This document shows positions 25,701-34,431 of a DNA stretch of 64,000 nucleotides, in pieces. A program made the translations under genes and the position numbers. Positions within the stretch are counted from its first letter, which is position 1; the number at the start of each line of letters is the position of its first letter. The stretch comes from Stigmatella aurantiaca DW4/3-1 (GTDB taxonomy: Bacteria; Myxococcota; Myxococcia; Myxococcales; Myxococcaceae). The notes below the pieces were generated by a model. The model made no database searches. It was given only the letters and a program-made list of their open reading frames with translations, and was not told the DNA's origin. The DNA lies in assembly GCF_000165485.1 (NCBI RefSeq), contig NC_014623.1, positions 4,111,501 through 4,175,500 on the forward strand. The letters run 5' to 3'.

Positions 25701-26726
25701 TCAGGCCGCGGGCAGGTTCAGGGTCAGCTCCAGCGGGAGCCCCTCGCCGATCGACAGGGTGCCCCCCAGCAGGTGGATGAGCGGCTCCAGCCGCTTCACC
25801 ACCGGCTTGGCGAGGGGACGCTCCGCCGGGGCGCTCAGGTGCAGCCGCCACATCTTCATGGGCTCGCGCACTTCAATGGTGCCCTCCACCTTCCGGGCCC
25901 CCGTGCCCGCCATGCCCCTTGCCAGCGTCCGCACCAACAACGCCAGCGTGGGGGCGGCTCCCTTCAGCGGTACCGCCGCTGGGCCTTGCAGGCTCAGGAC
26001 AAGCCTCCGGGAGGTCCGGGCAGACGAGGGGAAGGCGGTGTGGAGCAGGGCGCGCAGATCCTCGGGGGCGCTGCCCGGGGCCAGCCGCTGGGAGATGAGC
26101 GTGTTCATGTCCTGGGTCGCGCTCATCATGCGTTGCAGGTAACGCTCCAGGGCGGGCGTCAGCTCGCCGATCATCCCCTTGCGCATCATGTCGAGGTAGC
26201 CGCGGATGACGAGCAAAGGCGTCCGCAGATCATGCGATGCCCGGGAGCGGTTGCGTTCCCGGAAGCTCAGGACCTTGGCCAGCTCGCGCAATTCCTGGCC
26301 CATGCGCCTCTGCCGGGCCTGGGCATCGAGCTCCCGCCGCCGGGCCACCAGCAGGCTGCTGCCGAGCCGGGCGAAGCGCTCCAGCACCGGGCGCTCCGCG
26401 GCGCCGATTCGCTCCGGGCTCACGGCCAGGGTGATGCGCCCGTGCTTCACCAGGAAGCCCTGCGGGGCATGCCCCTGTCCTGAGACGGACACGCGCCGGC
26501 CCGCCTCGGAGATCCGGTTTCTTCCTTCATAGAGGACGATGCTCATGGCGCCCGTGAGCCTCATCGCCTCCCGGGGGAGCACCTCCAGTCCGGCCTTCGC
26601 CCCTTTCTGGAGCGCCCGCTCGGAGATGGCCGCCAGCGCCTGTTCGACGCCCACGGAGTCCAATCCTTCATCAATGATACGCCGCCCACCCAACGCTCCC
26701 GATTGCACGTTCACAGGAATGCGCAT
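25701..26726 (-). CDS. Histidine-kinase-like protein with degenerate ATPase domain
   Basis: 341 residues from ATG 26726 (an in-frame TTG 18 bases upstream is an alternative). An N-terminal GAF-like region is followed by a coiled coil and a HisKA helix with a clear H box, S-H-D-L-R-T-P-L-L-V-I-R-G. The following region has the length of a HATPase domain, but the N box reads L-A-L-L-V-R-T-L-A-R-G with no Asn, the D-x-G-x-G motif is absent and the G-L-G-L motif is missing; only the last strand pattern (G-G-T-L-S-I-G-E-G) survives. It probably cannot bind ATP and may be a phosphoacceptor or scaffold. Convergent with cheA, 24 bp apart. Confidence 0.8.
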   Translation of the reverse strand: MRIPVNVQSGALGGRRIIDEGLDSVGVEQALAAISERALQKGAKAGLEVLPREAMRLTGAMSIVLYEGRNRISEAGRRVSVSGQGHAPQGFLVKHGRITLAVSPERIGAAERPVLERFARLGSSLLVARRRELDAQARQRRMGQELRELAKVLSFRERNRSRASHDLRTPLLVIRGYLDMMRKGMIGELTPALERYLQRMMSATQDMNTLISQRLAPGSAPEDLRALLHTAFPSSARTSRRLVLSLQGPAAVPLKGAAPTLALLVRTLARGMAGTGARKVEGTIEVREPMKMWRLHLSAPAERPLAKPVVKRLEPLIHLLGGTLSIGEGLPLELTLNLPAA

Positions 26727-26924
26727 GGAACGCTCAGGGCGCAACGTTGCTCACCCTGAGAGTCGAGTCCTCCGGTCGTAGGAAGTTATTTTCACATTCT
26801 GCCCTGGGGGGCACCTGAAGTTTTACCGGCTTGCTTGGACGGCCTGATCCAAAACCCCCGCAACATCAAGACCTTCGCGCTGGCCGACGGATTGCTACGT
26901 GGCTTGGGACGGCGGAAGGGACTG

Positions 26925-29000
26925 ATGAGTACTCTTGATTATTACACGACTCTCGTACGGCTCGCGCCCACCGCTGTGGCGAAGAGCGCGGTGCGCCGCG
27001 TTCAGGGCGCGGCCCGGCAAGCACTCTACCGGCACCGTGAACGAGTGGACGAACCCCGCCTCCTTCAGGCGTATGCGGCCGTCTCCGCCGATGAACTGGT
27101 GAGCAACCTGCTCGCCACGCGCCACACCCTCATCTGGTGTGAGACGCGGCAGCGGGCCTCCGTGCTGGAGACGCTCGCGGCGGTGCCAGGCGCCTCGGAG
27201 CGTGCCCTGGCGCGTGCCCGGGCGGCGCTGCGTCAGGAATTCGACGTCTTCGGAACGCGGGTGGTGTTCGGCGAGGGCCGTCCCGTGGACTGGTCGCGGG
27301 ATCCAGTGAGCGGCCACGCGTATCCTCTCGAAGACGTGGCGCAGTTGAAGCTGCTGCGGCCCGGCTCGGATCCGAAGTACCCCTGGGTGCTCGGGCGGCT
27401 CGACAGCCTCGTGGCGCTGGGGCAGGGCTACTGGGTGGAGCAGGCGGAGCCGGAGCGGGCGCGCTTCGCGAGGGCCTTCGTCCTTCAAACGCTCGACTTT
27501 CTCCAGGCCAATCCGCTGGGCATGGGCGTGCATTGGTCTTGCCCCATGGAGATCTCGCTGCGCGCGGCCAACCTCGCGCAGGCGCTCGCCCTGTTCGCCG
27601 AGGCTCCGGAGGTTCAACGTCCCGAGTTCCTCGTGCCCGTGCTGGGCGCGCTGGCCGAGCACACCGCTTGGGTGGAGGCCCACCTGGAGGATCAGGGGGC
27701 GGTGCCCAACAACCACCTTGTCTCCAATTACGTGGGCTTGCTGGTGACGGGCCTGCTGTACCCCGAGCTTCCGGGAGCACTTCGCCAGGTGGCCCTGTCG
27801 GTGAAGGGCCTGCGCGCGCAGATGGAGGCGCAGGTGCACCCGGAGGGCACGTCGTTCGAAGGCTCGATTCCCTACCACCGGCTCGCGGTGGAGCTGTTCA
27901 CCCTGGCCCACGTGGTGGGACAGGCCGCGGGGGTGTCGTTCGGTGAGGCCTACCTGGATCGCCTGAGAGGAATGTACCGGGCCGTGCGCGCGTGGTGCTC
28001 GGAGCAGGGATTGGCGCCGCAGGTGGGCGACAACGATTCAGGCCGGATCTTCCCCTTCCGGGACCGCTCGGATCGGGAGCATGGCTACTTGGTGCCCCTG
28101 GGCGCGGCGCTCCTGGGCGACGAGACGCTGTCGGGCGGGGACTTTCCAGACGAAGCGGCGTGGTTGCTGGGTCGGCCGGGCCTGGAGCGGTTTCAAACCC
28201 TTCGCCCAGCGGGGCCTCCTGCCTCGGTGAGCTTCCCCGCGGGGGGATTCCACGTGTTGCGTGGGGCAGGGGCGGTCATCACCGTGAGCGCGGGGCCCCA
28301 GGGACAAGGTGGGGTGGGGGGCCACAGTCACAACGACAAGCTCTCCTTCGAACTGCACCTGAAGGGTGCGCCCGTCATCGTGGATCCAGGCACGGGCACG
28401 TACACGCGGGATCCCGCGCAGCGCAATGCCTTCCGAAGCACGGCCGCCCACAACACGTTGATGGTGGATGGCGTGGAACAGGTGGCCATCGTCCCCGAAC
28501 GGCTCTTCGCGCTTCCCGAGGCGGCGCGCGCGCGGGTGGAGATCTTCCAATCCGGTCTGGAGTTGGACCGGCTCTGTGCTCGGCACGATGGTTACCGGAC
28601 GTTGCCCTCACCGGTGGGAATCGAGCGGACCTTCTTGCTCGACAAGCGTGAGCGGGCGCTGTCGGTGACGGATCGGCTGACCGGCACGGGTCAGCATGAA
28701 GTGATGGGCCGGCTGCATTTGCCGGATGTTCATGCGCGGCTGCGGACACCGTTTCCCGAAGAGCTGGCGAGGGCCTTGCGCGTTCCGGAGGCACCACGCA
28801 CCTTCGAGCCGCTCGGTGTGGAGCTGGGCCCCGAGGGCGCCGCGCGGGCATTGGTTCTTTTCGGACTGGGGCTGGAGCCCCGATTGGATCCGTCCTGGTA
28901 CTCGCCTGCGTATGGACGGGTCGAACCGGCACGGGTGGTGACTTACGGGGCGCGGCTGATGCCCCCGTCGTGGCTGCGGTGGGTGGTCGTCTTTTTGTGA
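26925..29000 (+). CDS. Heparinase II/III-like polysaccharide lyase family protein
   Basis: 691 residues from ATG 26925, preceded by GGAAGGG. An alpha-helical toroid-like N-terminal half (about 1-400) has P-N-N-H-L-V-S-N-Y and P-E-G-T-S-F-E-G-S-I-P-Y-H-R, the region that carries the Asn/His/Tyr catalytic residues in this family. A beta-rich C-terminal half follows, with G-G-H-S-H-N-D-K-L-S-F and D-P-G-T-G-T-Y, the heparinase II/III motif. No signal peptide is evident, so where it acts is unclear. The next gene makes a UDP-uronic acid precursor, which suggests a role in an acidic polysaccharide pathway. Confidence 0.85.
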   Translation: MSTLDYYTTLVRLAPTAVAKSAVRRVQGAARQALYRHRERVDEPRLLQAYAAVSADELVSNLLATRHTLIWCETRQRASVLETLAAVPGASERALARARAALRQEFDVFGTRVVFGEGRPVDWSRDPVSGHAYPLEDVAQLKLLRPGSDPKYPWVLGRLDSLVALGQGYWVEQAEPERARFARAFVLQTLDFLQANPLGMGVHWSCPMEISLRAANLAQALALFAEAPEVQRPEFLVPVLGALAEHTAWVEAHLEDQGAVPNNHLVSNYVGLLVTGLLYPELPGALRQVALSVKGLRAQMEAQVHPEGTSFEGSIPYHRLAVELFTLAHVVGQAAGVSFGEAYLDRLRGMYRAVRAWCSEQGLAPQVGDNDSGRIFPFRDRSDREHGYLVPLGAALLGDETLSGGDFPDEAAWLLGRPGLERFQTLRPAGPPASVSFPAGGFHVLRGAGAVITVSAGPQGQGGVGGHSHNDKLSFELHLKGAPVIVDPGTGTYTRDPAQRNAFRSTAAHNTLMVDGVEQVAIVPERLFALPEAARARVEIFQSGLELDRLCARHDGYRTLPSPVGIERTFLLDKRERALSVTDRLTGTGQHEVMGRLHLPDVHARLRTPFPEELARALRVPEAPRTFEPLGVELGPEGAARALVLFGLGLEPRLDPSWYSPAYGRVEPARVVTYGARLMPPSWLRWVVVFL

Positions 29001-29055
29001 GGCTGTTGGGATGGGGCACAGCACTCGGTGCGGTGCTCCGACTGGGAGATCGACG

Positions 29056-30381
29056 ATGCGACTGATGAAGAGCCCGTTGGTGGACATGATTCACAAGCGG
29101 GAGGCGAAGGTGGGCGTGGTGGGGCTGGGCTACGTGGGTCTGCCGCTGGGGATGGCGTTCGCGGAGGCCGGTTTTCCGGTGACGGGTCTCGACATCGACA
29201 AGCGCAAGATCGAGAAGATCGGCAAGGGGGAGAGCTACATCAAGCACATCTCCAGCGAGCCACTCAAGAAGCTCACCGGCGAGGGCAAGCTTCAGGCGAC
29301 CTCGGACTTCGCCAAGGCGAAGGACATGGACTGCATCGTCATCTGCGTGCCCACGCCACTGACGGCCTCGCGCGAGCCGGACATGAGCTTCATCATTCAG
29401 ACGGGGGAGGCGCTGGCCCCCTACGTGCGGCCCAACCAGTTGTTCGTGTTGGAGTCCACCACGTACCCGGGCACCACCGAGGAGGTGCTCAAGCCGCTGC
29501 TGGAGAAGGGCGGCTTGAAGGCGGGCGTGGACTTCCACCTGGCCTTCAGCCCCGAGCGTGAGGACCCGGGCAACAAGAGCTTCAACACGAAGACCATTCC
29601 GAAGATCGTCGGTGGCTTCACGCCCGCGTGCCTCGAGGTGGCCCAGGCCCTCTACGCCAGCGCGCTCAAGGAAATCGTTCCGGTGTCCTCCACGCGCGTG
29701 GCGGAGCTCTCCAAGCTGCTGGAGAACATCTTCCGGTGCGTGAACATCGCCATGGTCAACGAGATGAAGATGCTCTGCGACCGGATGAACATCGATGTGT
29801 GGGAGGTCATCCAGGCGGCCAGCACCAAGCCGTTCGGCTTCATGCCCTTCTACCCGGGCCCCGGCCTCGGTGGGCACTGCATCCCGATCGATCCGTTCTA
29901 CCTGACGTGGAAGGCGCGCGAGTACGAGTTCCACACCAAGTTCATCGAGCTTGCGGGCGAGGTGAACACGCAGATGCCCTACTACGTGGTGCAGCGCACC
30001 ATGGAGGCGCTCAACAAGCACAAGAAGACGCTCAATGGCGCGAAGGTGCTCTGCCTGGGCGCGGCCTACAAGAAGGACATCGACGACATGCGCGAGAGCC
30101 CGAGCCTTCGCGTCATCTCGCTGCTCATCGAGAAGGGCGCCGAGGTCAGCTACCACGACCCGTACGTGCCGAAGCTGGAAAAGGGCCACGGCTTCCACCA
30201 CGAGATGAAGTCCGTGCCGCTGACCCCGGAGACGTACGCGGAGTACGACGCGGTGGTCATCCTCACCGATCACTCCAACATCGACTACGCGACAGTGGTG
30301 CAGAAGTCCCACTGCGTCGTCGACACGCGCAACGCCACGAAGCTGGTGGGCCCGGGACGTGAGAAGGTCATGAAGGCTTAG
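29056..30381 (+). CDS. UDP-sugar 6-dehydrogenase (WbpA/TviB type)
   Basis: 441 residues. Oxidises a UDP-sugar, probably UDP-GlcNAc or UDP-ManNAc, to the uronic acid with two NAD. N-terminal Rossmann motif V-G-V-V-G-L-G-Y-V-G-L-P, the middle-domain S-P-E-R-E-D-P-G-N, and the catalytic Cys275 in G-L-G-G-H-C-I-P-I-D-P-F-Y are all intact, and the C-terminal domain has L-G-A-A-Y-K-K-D-I-D-D-M-R-E-S-P. The H-C-I-P-I-D-P form is typical of the N-acetyl-hexosamine dehydrogenases rather than plain UDP-glucose dehydrogenase. Start ATG 29056 follows GGGAGA. 55 bp after the heparinase-like gene. Confidence 0.93.
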   Translation: MRLMKSPLVDMIHKREAKVGVVGLGYVGLPLGMAFAEAGFPVTGLDIDKRKIEKIGKGESYIKHISSEPLKKLTGEGKLQATSDFAKAKDMDCIVICVPTPLTASREPDMSFIIQTGEALAPYVRPNQLFVLESTTYPGTTEEVLKPLLEKGGLKAGVDFHLAFSPEREDPGNKSFNTKTIPKIVGGFTPACLEVAQALYASALKEIVPVSSTRVAELSKLLENIFRCVNIAMVNEMKMLCDRMNIDVWEVIQAASTKPFGFMPFYPGPGLGGHCIPIDPFYLTWKAREYEFHTKFIELAGEVNTQMPYYVVQRTMEALNKHKKTLNGAKVLCLGAAYKKDIDDMRESPSLRVISLLIEKGAEVSYHDPYVPKLEKGHGFHHEMKSVPLTPETYAEYDAVVILTDHSNIDYATVVQKSHCVVDTRNATKLVGPGREKVMKA

Positions 30382-30407
30382 TCCAGCCACAAGTTGGCCT
30401 TGCAGCC

Positions 30408-30451
30408 GAGGGTCCTCGCCCCTGCCTTTCCGGCAGGGGATGCGGACCCTC
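30408..30451 (+). terminator. Long two-part hairpin after the UDP-sugar dehydrogenase
   Basis: GAGGGTCC (30408-30415) pairs with GGACCCTC (30444-30451), and inside it CCCCTGCC pairs with GGCAGGGG around a 5-base loop. It begins 26 bases past the stop. No T tract follows, so it could terminate transcription, protect the 3' end, or regulate the next gene 42 bases on. Confidence 0.5.
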
Positions 30452-30492
30452 GATGCATTGCGGAATGGCTCGGGTACAGTGGCCGCGTGAGA

Positions 30493-32214
30493 ATGTCCCG
30501 CTTGCGTGTCCTCCCCCTGCTGGTTTCCTCCGCCGCCTTTCTGCTGGCCGCCGCGCCTCCGGCCGATCCGCGCCTGTCCTTGCTCGACGCGATGGTGGCG
30601 GAGATGAACCGCAACCAGCAACAGCTCAAGCTCCAGGGGCATGAGCCCCCGTACTTCATGAGCTATCAACTCAAGGACTATGACCAGCAGGTCATCACCG
30701 CGCGCTATGGCGCCCTGTTCGTCAATGACGGCTACCGGGATCGCCGGCTGTCGGTGGACGTGCGGGTCGGCACGTACGAGTTCGACAGCTCGGTGCCCGA
30801 GGAGCTGGACTTCGCCTTCACCACCAAGGGGACCAGCTACTTCGCCCGCCCCGAAGGCCCCATCGACGATTCGCCCACGGCGCTGCGCACCGCGCTCTGG
30901 CTGTTGACGGACGAGCGCTACAAGTCGGCGCTCTTCCAGTTCCTCAAGAAGAAGGGAGAGGACGTCTACACGGTGGAGGACCCCAAGCGGCCACCGTCCT
31001 TGTCCCGGGAGAAGCCGAACACCTATGTGCAGGCCCCGGTGTCCTTTCCGTTCGACCGGGAGCGCTGGACGCGCGTGGCGCGTGAGCTGTCCGGCCGGTT
31101 CAACGGCCGCCCGGAGATCTTCGATTCCGATGTGCGCATCACCGCCGACAAGGTGGTGCGCCTCTTCGTGTCCACGGAGGGCAGCCGCATCGTCACCGAG
31201 GAGACGTTGTACGGGCTGCACGTCTCGGCCATGGCGCGGGCCGAGGACGGACAGCTGCTGGACAACGCACGCACCTTCTACTCACCCACCGAAGCAGGCC
31301 TGCCCAGCGAGGCGGATCTGGCCAAGGCCGCGGACGTGGTCATCTCGGAGTTGCTGGCCCTGCGCCAGGCGCCCGCGATCGATCCCTACACGGGACCGGC
31401 CATCCTCGCGCCCGAGGCCTCCGGCGTCCTCTTCCATGAAACGGTCGGCCACCGGCTCGAGGGAAACCGCCAGGGCGATGACCGCGAAGGGAAGACCTTC
31501 CGGGGGCAGGAGGGCAAGCCGGTGCTGCCGACGTTCCTCTCCATTCATGATGATCCCACCTTGCGCTCGTTGGAGGGGGATCCCCTCAACGGCTACTACC
31601 TCTTCGATGAGGAAGGGGTGAAGGGGCAGCGGGTGACGCTCGTGGAGAAGGGCGTGCTGAAGAACTACCTGCTGTCCCGCCAGCCGGTGGAGGGGTTCCT
31701 CCAGTCCAATGGCCATGGGCGCAGTCAGGGCACGCGCCGGCCGGTGGCGCGCATGGCCAACCTGCTCGTCGAGTCCTCGAAGCAGGTGAGTGACGAGGAG
31801 CTGAAGAAGATGCTCATCGCGGAGGCGAAGCGGCAGGGCAAGCCCTATGGGCTCATCATCCGCGACATCACCGGTGGAAACACCAACACCTCCAGCTACG
31901 GCTACCAGGCCTTCAAGGGCGTGCCGCGCATGGTGTACCGGGTGGATGTCCGTGATGGGAAGGAGTCGCTGGTGCGCGGGGTGGAGATCGTCGGAACCCC
32001 GCTGTCATCGGTGAACCGCATTCTCGCCTCGGGCAAGAAGGCAGGGCTCTTCAACGGCTTCTGTGGCGCAGAGAGCGGCATGGTGCCCGTGTCCACCGTG
32101 GCGCCCGCGGTGCTGCTCCAGGAACTCGAGTTGCAGCGCTCGGTGGAGGGCAAGGATCGTCCGCCCATCCTCCCCAGCCCCACGTCCCCGGCTGCTCAGG
32201 AGACGAAGAAGTAA
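30493..32214 (+). CDS. TldD/PmbA-family metalloprotease-like protein with signal peptide
   Basis: 573 residues. The TldD zinc motif H-E-x-x-x-H is intact (F-H-E-T-V-G-H-R-L-E-G), as are the downstream G-G-N-T-N and C-G-A-E-S-G features of the C-terminal domain. Unlike E. coli TldD, which is cytosolic and works with TldE, this protein begins with a signal peptide (L-R-V-L-P-L-L-V-S-S-A-A-F-L-L-A-A-A) and has no TldE partner next to it, so it probably acts outside the cytoplasm. ATG 30493 chosen; GTG 30487 is in frame and equally close. Substrate unknown. Confidence 0.88.
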   Translation: MSRLRVLPLLVSSAAFLLAAAPPADPRLSLLDAMVAEMNRNQQQLKLQGHEPPYFMSYQLKDYDQQVITARYGALFVNDGYRDRRLSVDVRVGTYEFDSSVPEELDFAFTTKGTSYFARPEGPIDDSPTALRTALWLLTDERYKSALFQFLKKKGEDVYTVEDPKRPPSLSREKPNTYVQAPVSFPFDRERWTRVARELSGRFNGRPEIFDSDVRITADKVVRLFVSTEGSRIVTEETLYGLHVSAMARAEDGQLLDNARTFYSPTEAGLPSEADLAKAADVVISELLALRQAPAIDPYTGPAILAPEASGVLFHETVGHRLEGNRQGDDREGKTFRGQEGKPVLPTFLSIHDDPTLRSLEGDPLNGYYLFDEEGVKGQRVTLVEKGVLKNYLLSRQPVEGFLQSNGHGRSQGTRRPVARMANLLVESSKQVSDEELKKMLIAEAKRQGKPYGLIIRDITGGNTNTSSYGYQAFKGVPRMVYRVDVRDGKESLVRGVEIVGTPLSSVNRILASGKKAGLFNGFCGAESGMVPVSTVAPAVLLQELELQRSVEGKDRPPILPSPTSPAAQETKK

Positions 32215-32258
32215 TACGAGGCGCTGCTGAATACACCGAGGGCACGTTCTCAAAAAAC

Positions 32259-32273
32259 CGGGAAAAATTCCCG
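32259..32273. promoter_or_regulatory. Short AT-flanked inverted repeat after the TldD-like gene
   Basis: CGGGAA-AAA-TTCCCG, a perfect 6-bp palindrome, is embedded in the most AT-rich stretch nearby (32250-32335), 45 bases past the TldD-like stop and 127 bases before the lectin gene. It may be a weak terminator or an operator; the AT-rich run suggests a promoter region, but I cannot assign -35/-10 boxes. Confidence 0.35.
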
Positions 32274-32399
32274 AATTTGATGTATTGTCCGCGCCAACAG
32301 AGAAACGAGTAATTCGTTTAAAATTTCCAGGTATGCGAAACAAGGGCACCGCCCGGCAGTTCCTGGAGTCTCTGTCTTCGAACCGTTGGAGCGAACAAC

Positions 32400-33869
32400 A
32401 TGACCCTTTTTACAAAGAAGACCGCGCGGTGGATGGGCGCGGGGATGCTGCTCACCTCGGCCGTGGCATGTGACTCAGGCGAGCCAGTGGTTGAAACACA
32501 AACCGTAGACAGCGTGACGCAGGAAGCCATCGTGTCGAGCATCACGGAGGGCGACTACGTCATCCGCTCGGTCATGACCAACAAATGTATCGACGTGGCC
32601 TCCTCGAGCACCGCGGATGGCGCCAAGGTGCAGCAGTGGGACTGTAATGGCACCAACGCGCAGAAGTTCCACATCTCCCCGACCTCGGACGGGTTCTGGA
32701 AGATCATCAACGTCAACAGCAACAAGGCGCTCGACATCGCGGAGGCCAGCACCGCGCAGAACGCCGTCCTCCACCAGTGGTCGTACGTGGGCGGGACCAA
32801 CCAGCAGTTCCAGTTCACCTCGCGGGGCAACAACCAGTTCAGCTTCCACCCCCGCCACACGGGCATGGCCATCGATCTCTACTGGGGCTCGGCGGACAAC
32901 GGGACCATCTTCGTGCAGTACCCGTATACCGGCACCGCCAACCAGCTGTGGACGTTCGACAAGGTGAGCGGTGGCGGCGGTGGCGGCGGCGGTGGCCCTC
33001 CTGGCACGGTTCCCGTGGTGGTGACCAACAACTGCCCGTTCAACCTGAACGTGGTGCTCTCGGGCGTGGGCGACGTGGCATTGGAGCGGGACGCCGCGGG
33101 CAACCGGATCTTCCGCAACCTGGCCAAGGGCAGCTCGTACACCTACTACCCGCCGGGCAACTACCCCAGTGGCCGCGTGTCCGCGTACAAGACCCTGCCG
33201 TCGCCCGCCTCTCCGCGTGAGCTGGAGAAGGCCGAGTTCACGCTGGGGCCCGATGGCAACAACGTGCAGAACATCTATTACAACCTCACGTACGTGGACC
33301 ACGTGGGCCTGCCCATGAAGATCTCCAGCACGGGCACGAGCGGTTGCCAGATGGTGCAGTGCAACCGGTCCCACAGCTCGCTGATGTCGTCCATCAACAG
33401 CGCCTGCCCGGACGGGCTGCGCTACTCCATGGGCGGCGACACGGTGTGTCTGGCGCCGCGCTCCTTCTGCATCGACGGAGAGTACGCGGGTGACTCGCGC
33501 CGCGGCTCCGTCTGCGGACGGCTGGACTCCGAGATCACCCGGTGCGCGCAGAAGTACCCCGGCCAGTGCAACCCGGGCGCGGACAAGACGCCTCAGGTCT
33601 ATGCCTGCTCGGGCGGCTTCTTCGCTCAGAGCGCCAAGTGGTGCTCGGCCATCACCCGCGGCATGGTGGACAACCCGGACAGCACCAACGTGGCCCAGTA
33701 TTACAACACGGGCAAGCCCTACAACATCTACGCCAAGTGGGTCCACGACCAGTGCGGCGCGGTGTACTCGTTCGCCTATGACGACTACCCCATGGCGGCG
33801 AACCAGGCGGGGTTCTACACCTGCAACGGTGGCAGGCAGCTCGACGTGACGTTCTGCCCGGCGGGCTGA
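32400..33869 (+). CDS. Lipoprotein with ricin-B lectin and thaumatin-like domains
   Basis: 489 residues. Lipoprotein signal peptide ending A-V-A-C at Cys24. Residues about 45-190 are a ricin-type beta-trefoil with repeats holding C-I-D-V-A, A-L-D-I-A and Q-x-W motifs. A run of nine glycines (about 191-200) links to a thaumatin/GH64-like domain (about 205-489): it opens V-V-V-T-N-N-C-P-F, is Cys-rich, and ends Y-S-F-A-Y-D-D-Y-P then V-T-F-C-P, the usual thaumatin C-terminal signature. Such domains bind or cut beta-1,3-glucan, so an anti-fungal or prey-wall role is plausible. A terminator follows. Confidence 0.85.
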   Translation: MTLFTKKTARWMGAGMLLTSAVACDSGEPVVETQTVDSVTQEAIVSSITEGDYVIRSVMTNKCIDVASSSTADGAKVQQWDCNGTNAQKFHISPTSDGFWKIINVNSNKALDIAEASTAQNAVLHQWSYVGGTNQQFQFTSRGNNQFSFHPRHTGMAIDLYWGSADNGTIFVQYPYTGTANQLWTFDKVSGGGGGGGGGPPGTVPVVVTNNCPFNLNVVLSGVGDVALERDAAGNRIFRNLAKGSSYTYYPPGNYPSGRVSAYKTLPSPASPRELEKAEFTLGPDGNNVQNIYYNLTYVDHVGLPMKISSTGTSGCQMVQCNRSHSSLMSSINSACPDGLRYSMGGDTVCLAPRSFCIDGEYAGDSRRGSVCGRLDSEITRCAQKYPGQCNPGADKTPQVYACSGGFFAQSAKWCSAITRGMVDNPDSTNVAQYYNTGKPYNIYAKWVHDQCGAVYSFAYDDYPMAANQAGFYTCNGGRQLDVTFCPAG

Positions 33870-33904
33870 GCGTCTCGCAGGGGTCCGCCGTCTCACGGCT
33901 TCAG

Positions 33905-33940
33905 ACGCCCGGCTCCTCCAAGGGGCCGGGCGTTCGTTTT
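33905..33940 (+). terminator. Rho-independent terminator of the lectin/thaumatin gene
   Basis: ACGCCCGGC pairs with GCCGGGCGT (9 bp), extended by three more pairs including one G-T, with a 5-base loop, then TTCGTTTT. It starts 36 bases past the stop. Confidence 0.85.
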
Positions 33941-34018
33941 GCGCGAAGGTTTGGCTCCGCACCGGCTTCCATGGAAAGGACTCTGTACGGCATTGTGCCC
34001 AGACGGTACCCTCTGGGG

Positions 34019-34345
34019 ATGCGGACCCTTGCGATGATGCTGTGTGCGCTGATGGTGGGATGTGCTTCGGAGGAGACATCCGATGCGGGGCAGGTGCCGG
34101 AGGCCGAGCGGGCCCAGACACCTGAGGAGGTTCATACCCAGGCGCCGGGAGATTTCTATATAGCCTGTGGCTGTGGCTGCTGCGGAGGGATCGCACCGGT
34201 CGTCCGGTGTCTGTCCCAGGGAGAGACGCTTCAGTCCATCATCGCCAGGGACAAGGAGCAGGCAGCGTCTCCGAACTGCCCGTTCCAAGGCTGCTCCCTT
34301 CCGGTGAAGTACATGGATTGCAGTGCCGCTTCCCCCTCTCCGTGA
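34019..34345 (+). CDS. Small cysteine-rich lipoprotein
   Basis: 108 residues from ATG 34019; a frame-matched ATG at 33971 would add a non-hydrophobic leader. The signal peptide L-A-M-M-L-C-A-L-M-V-G-C has a clean lipobox with Cys15. The mature part has an acidic, Pro/Thr-rich spacer and then a dense Cys cluster (C-G-C-G-C-C-G-G) with four further Cys, suggesting disulphides or metal binding. Family not recognised. It has its own upstream terminator and sits before the DUF4157 gene on the same strand. Confidence 0.7.
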   Translation: MRTLAMMLCALMVGCASEETSDAGQVPEAERAQTPEEVHTQAPGDFYIACGCGCCGGIAPVVRCLSQGETLQSIIARDKEQAASPNCPFQGCSLPVKYMDCSAASPSP

Positions 34346-34431
34346 GCCGCGGGGGGCCGTGCTCCTCTTTCCCGGTCACTCTGGCCCGGCACATTCCTTT
34401 CGAGCCAAGCACCCGTGTGAGGTACCCTGCC

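Noticed and set aside
28375-31221. Long minus-strand open frame (about 950 codons) across the heparinase, dehydrogenase and TldD genes
   Set aside because: It is antisense to three clear genes, is rich in His, Arg and Gly, and arises from the high third-position GC of the coding strand.
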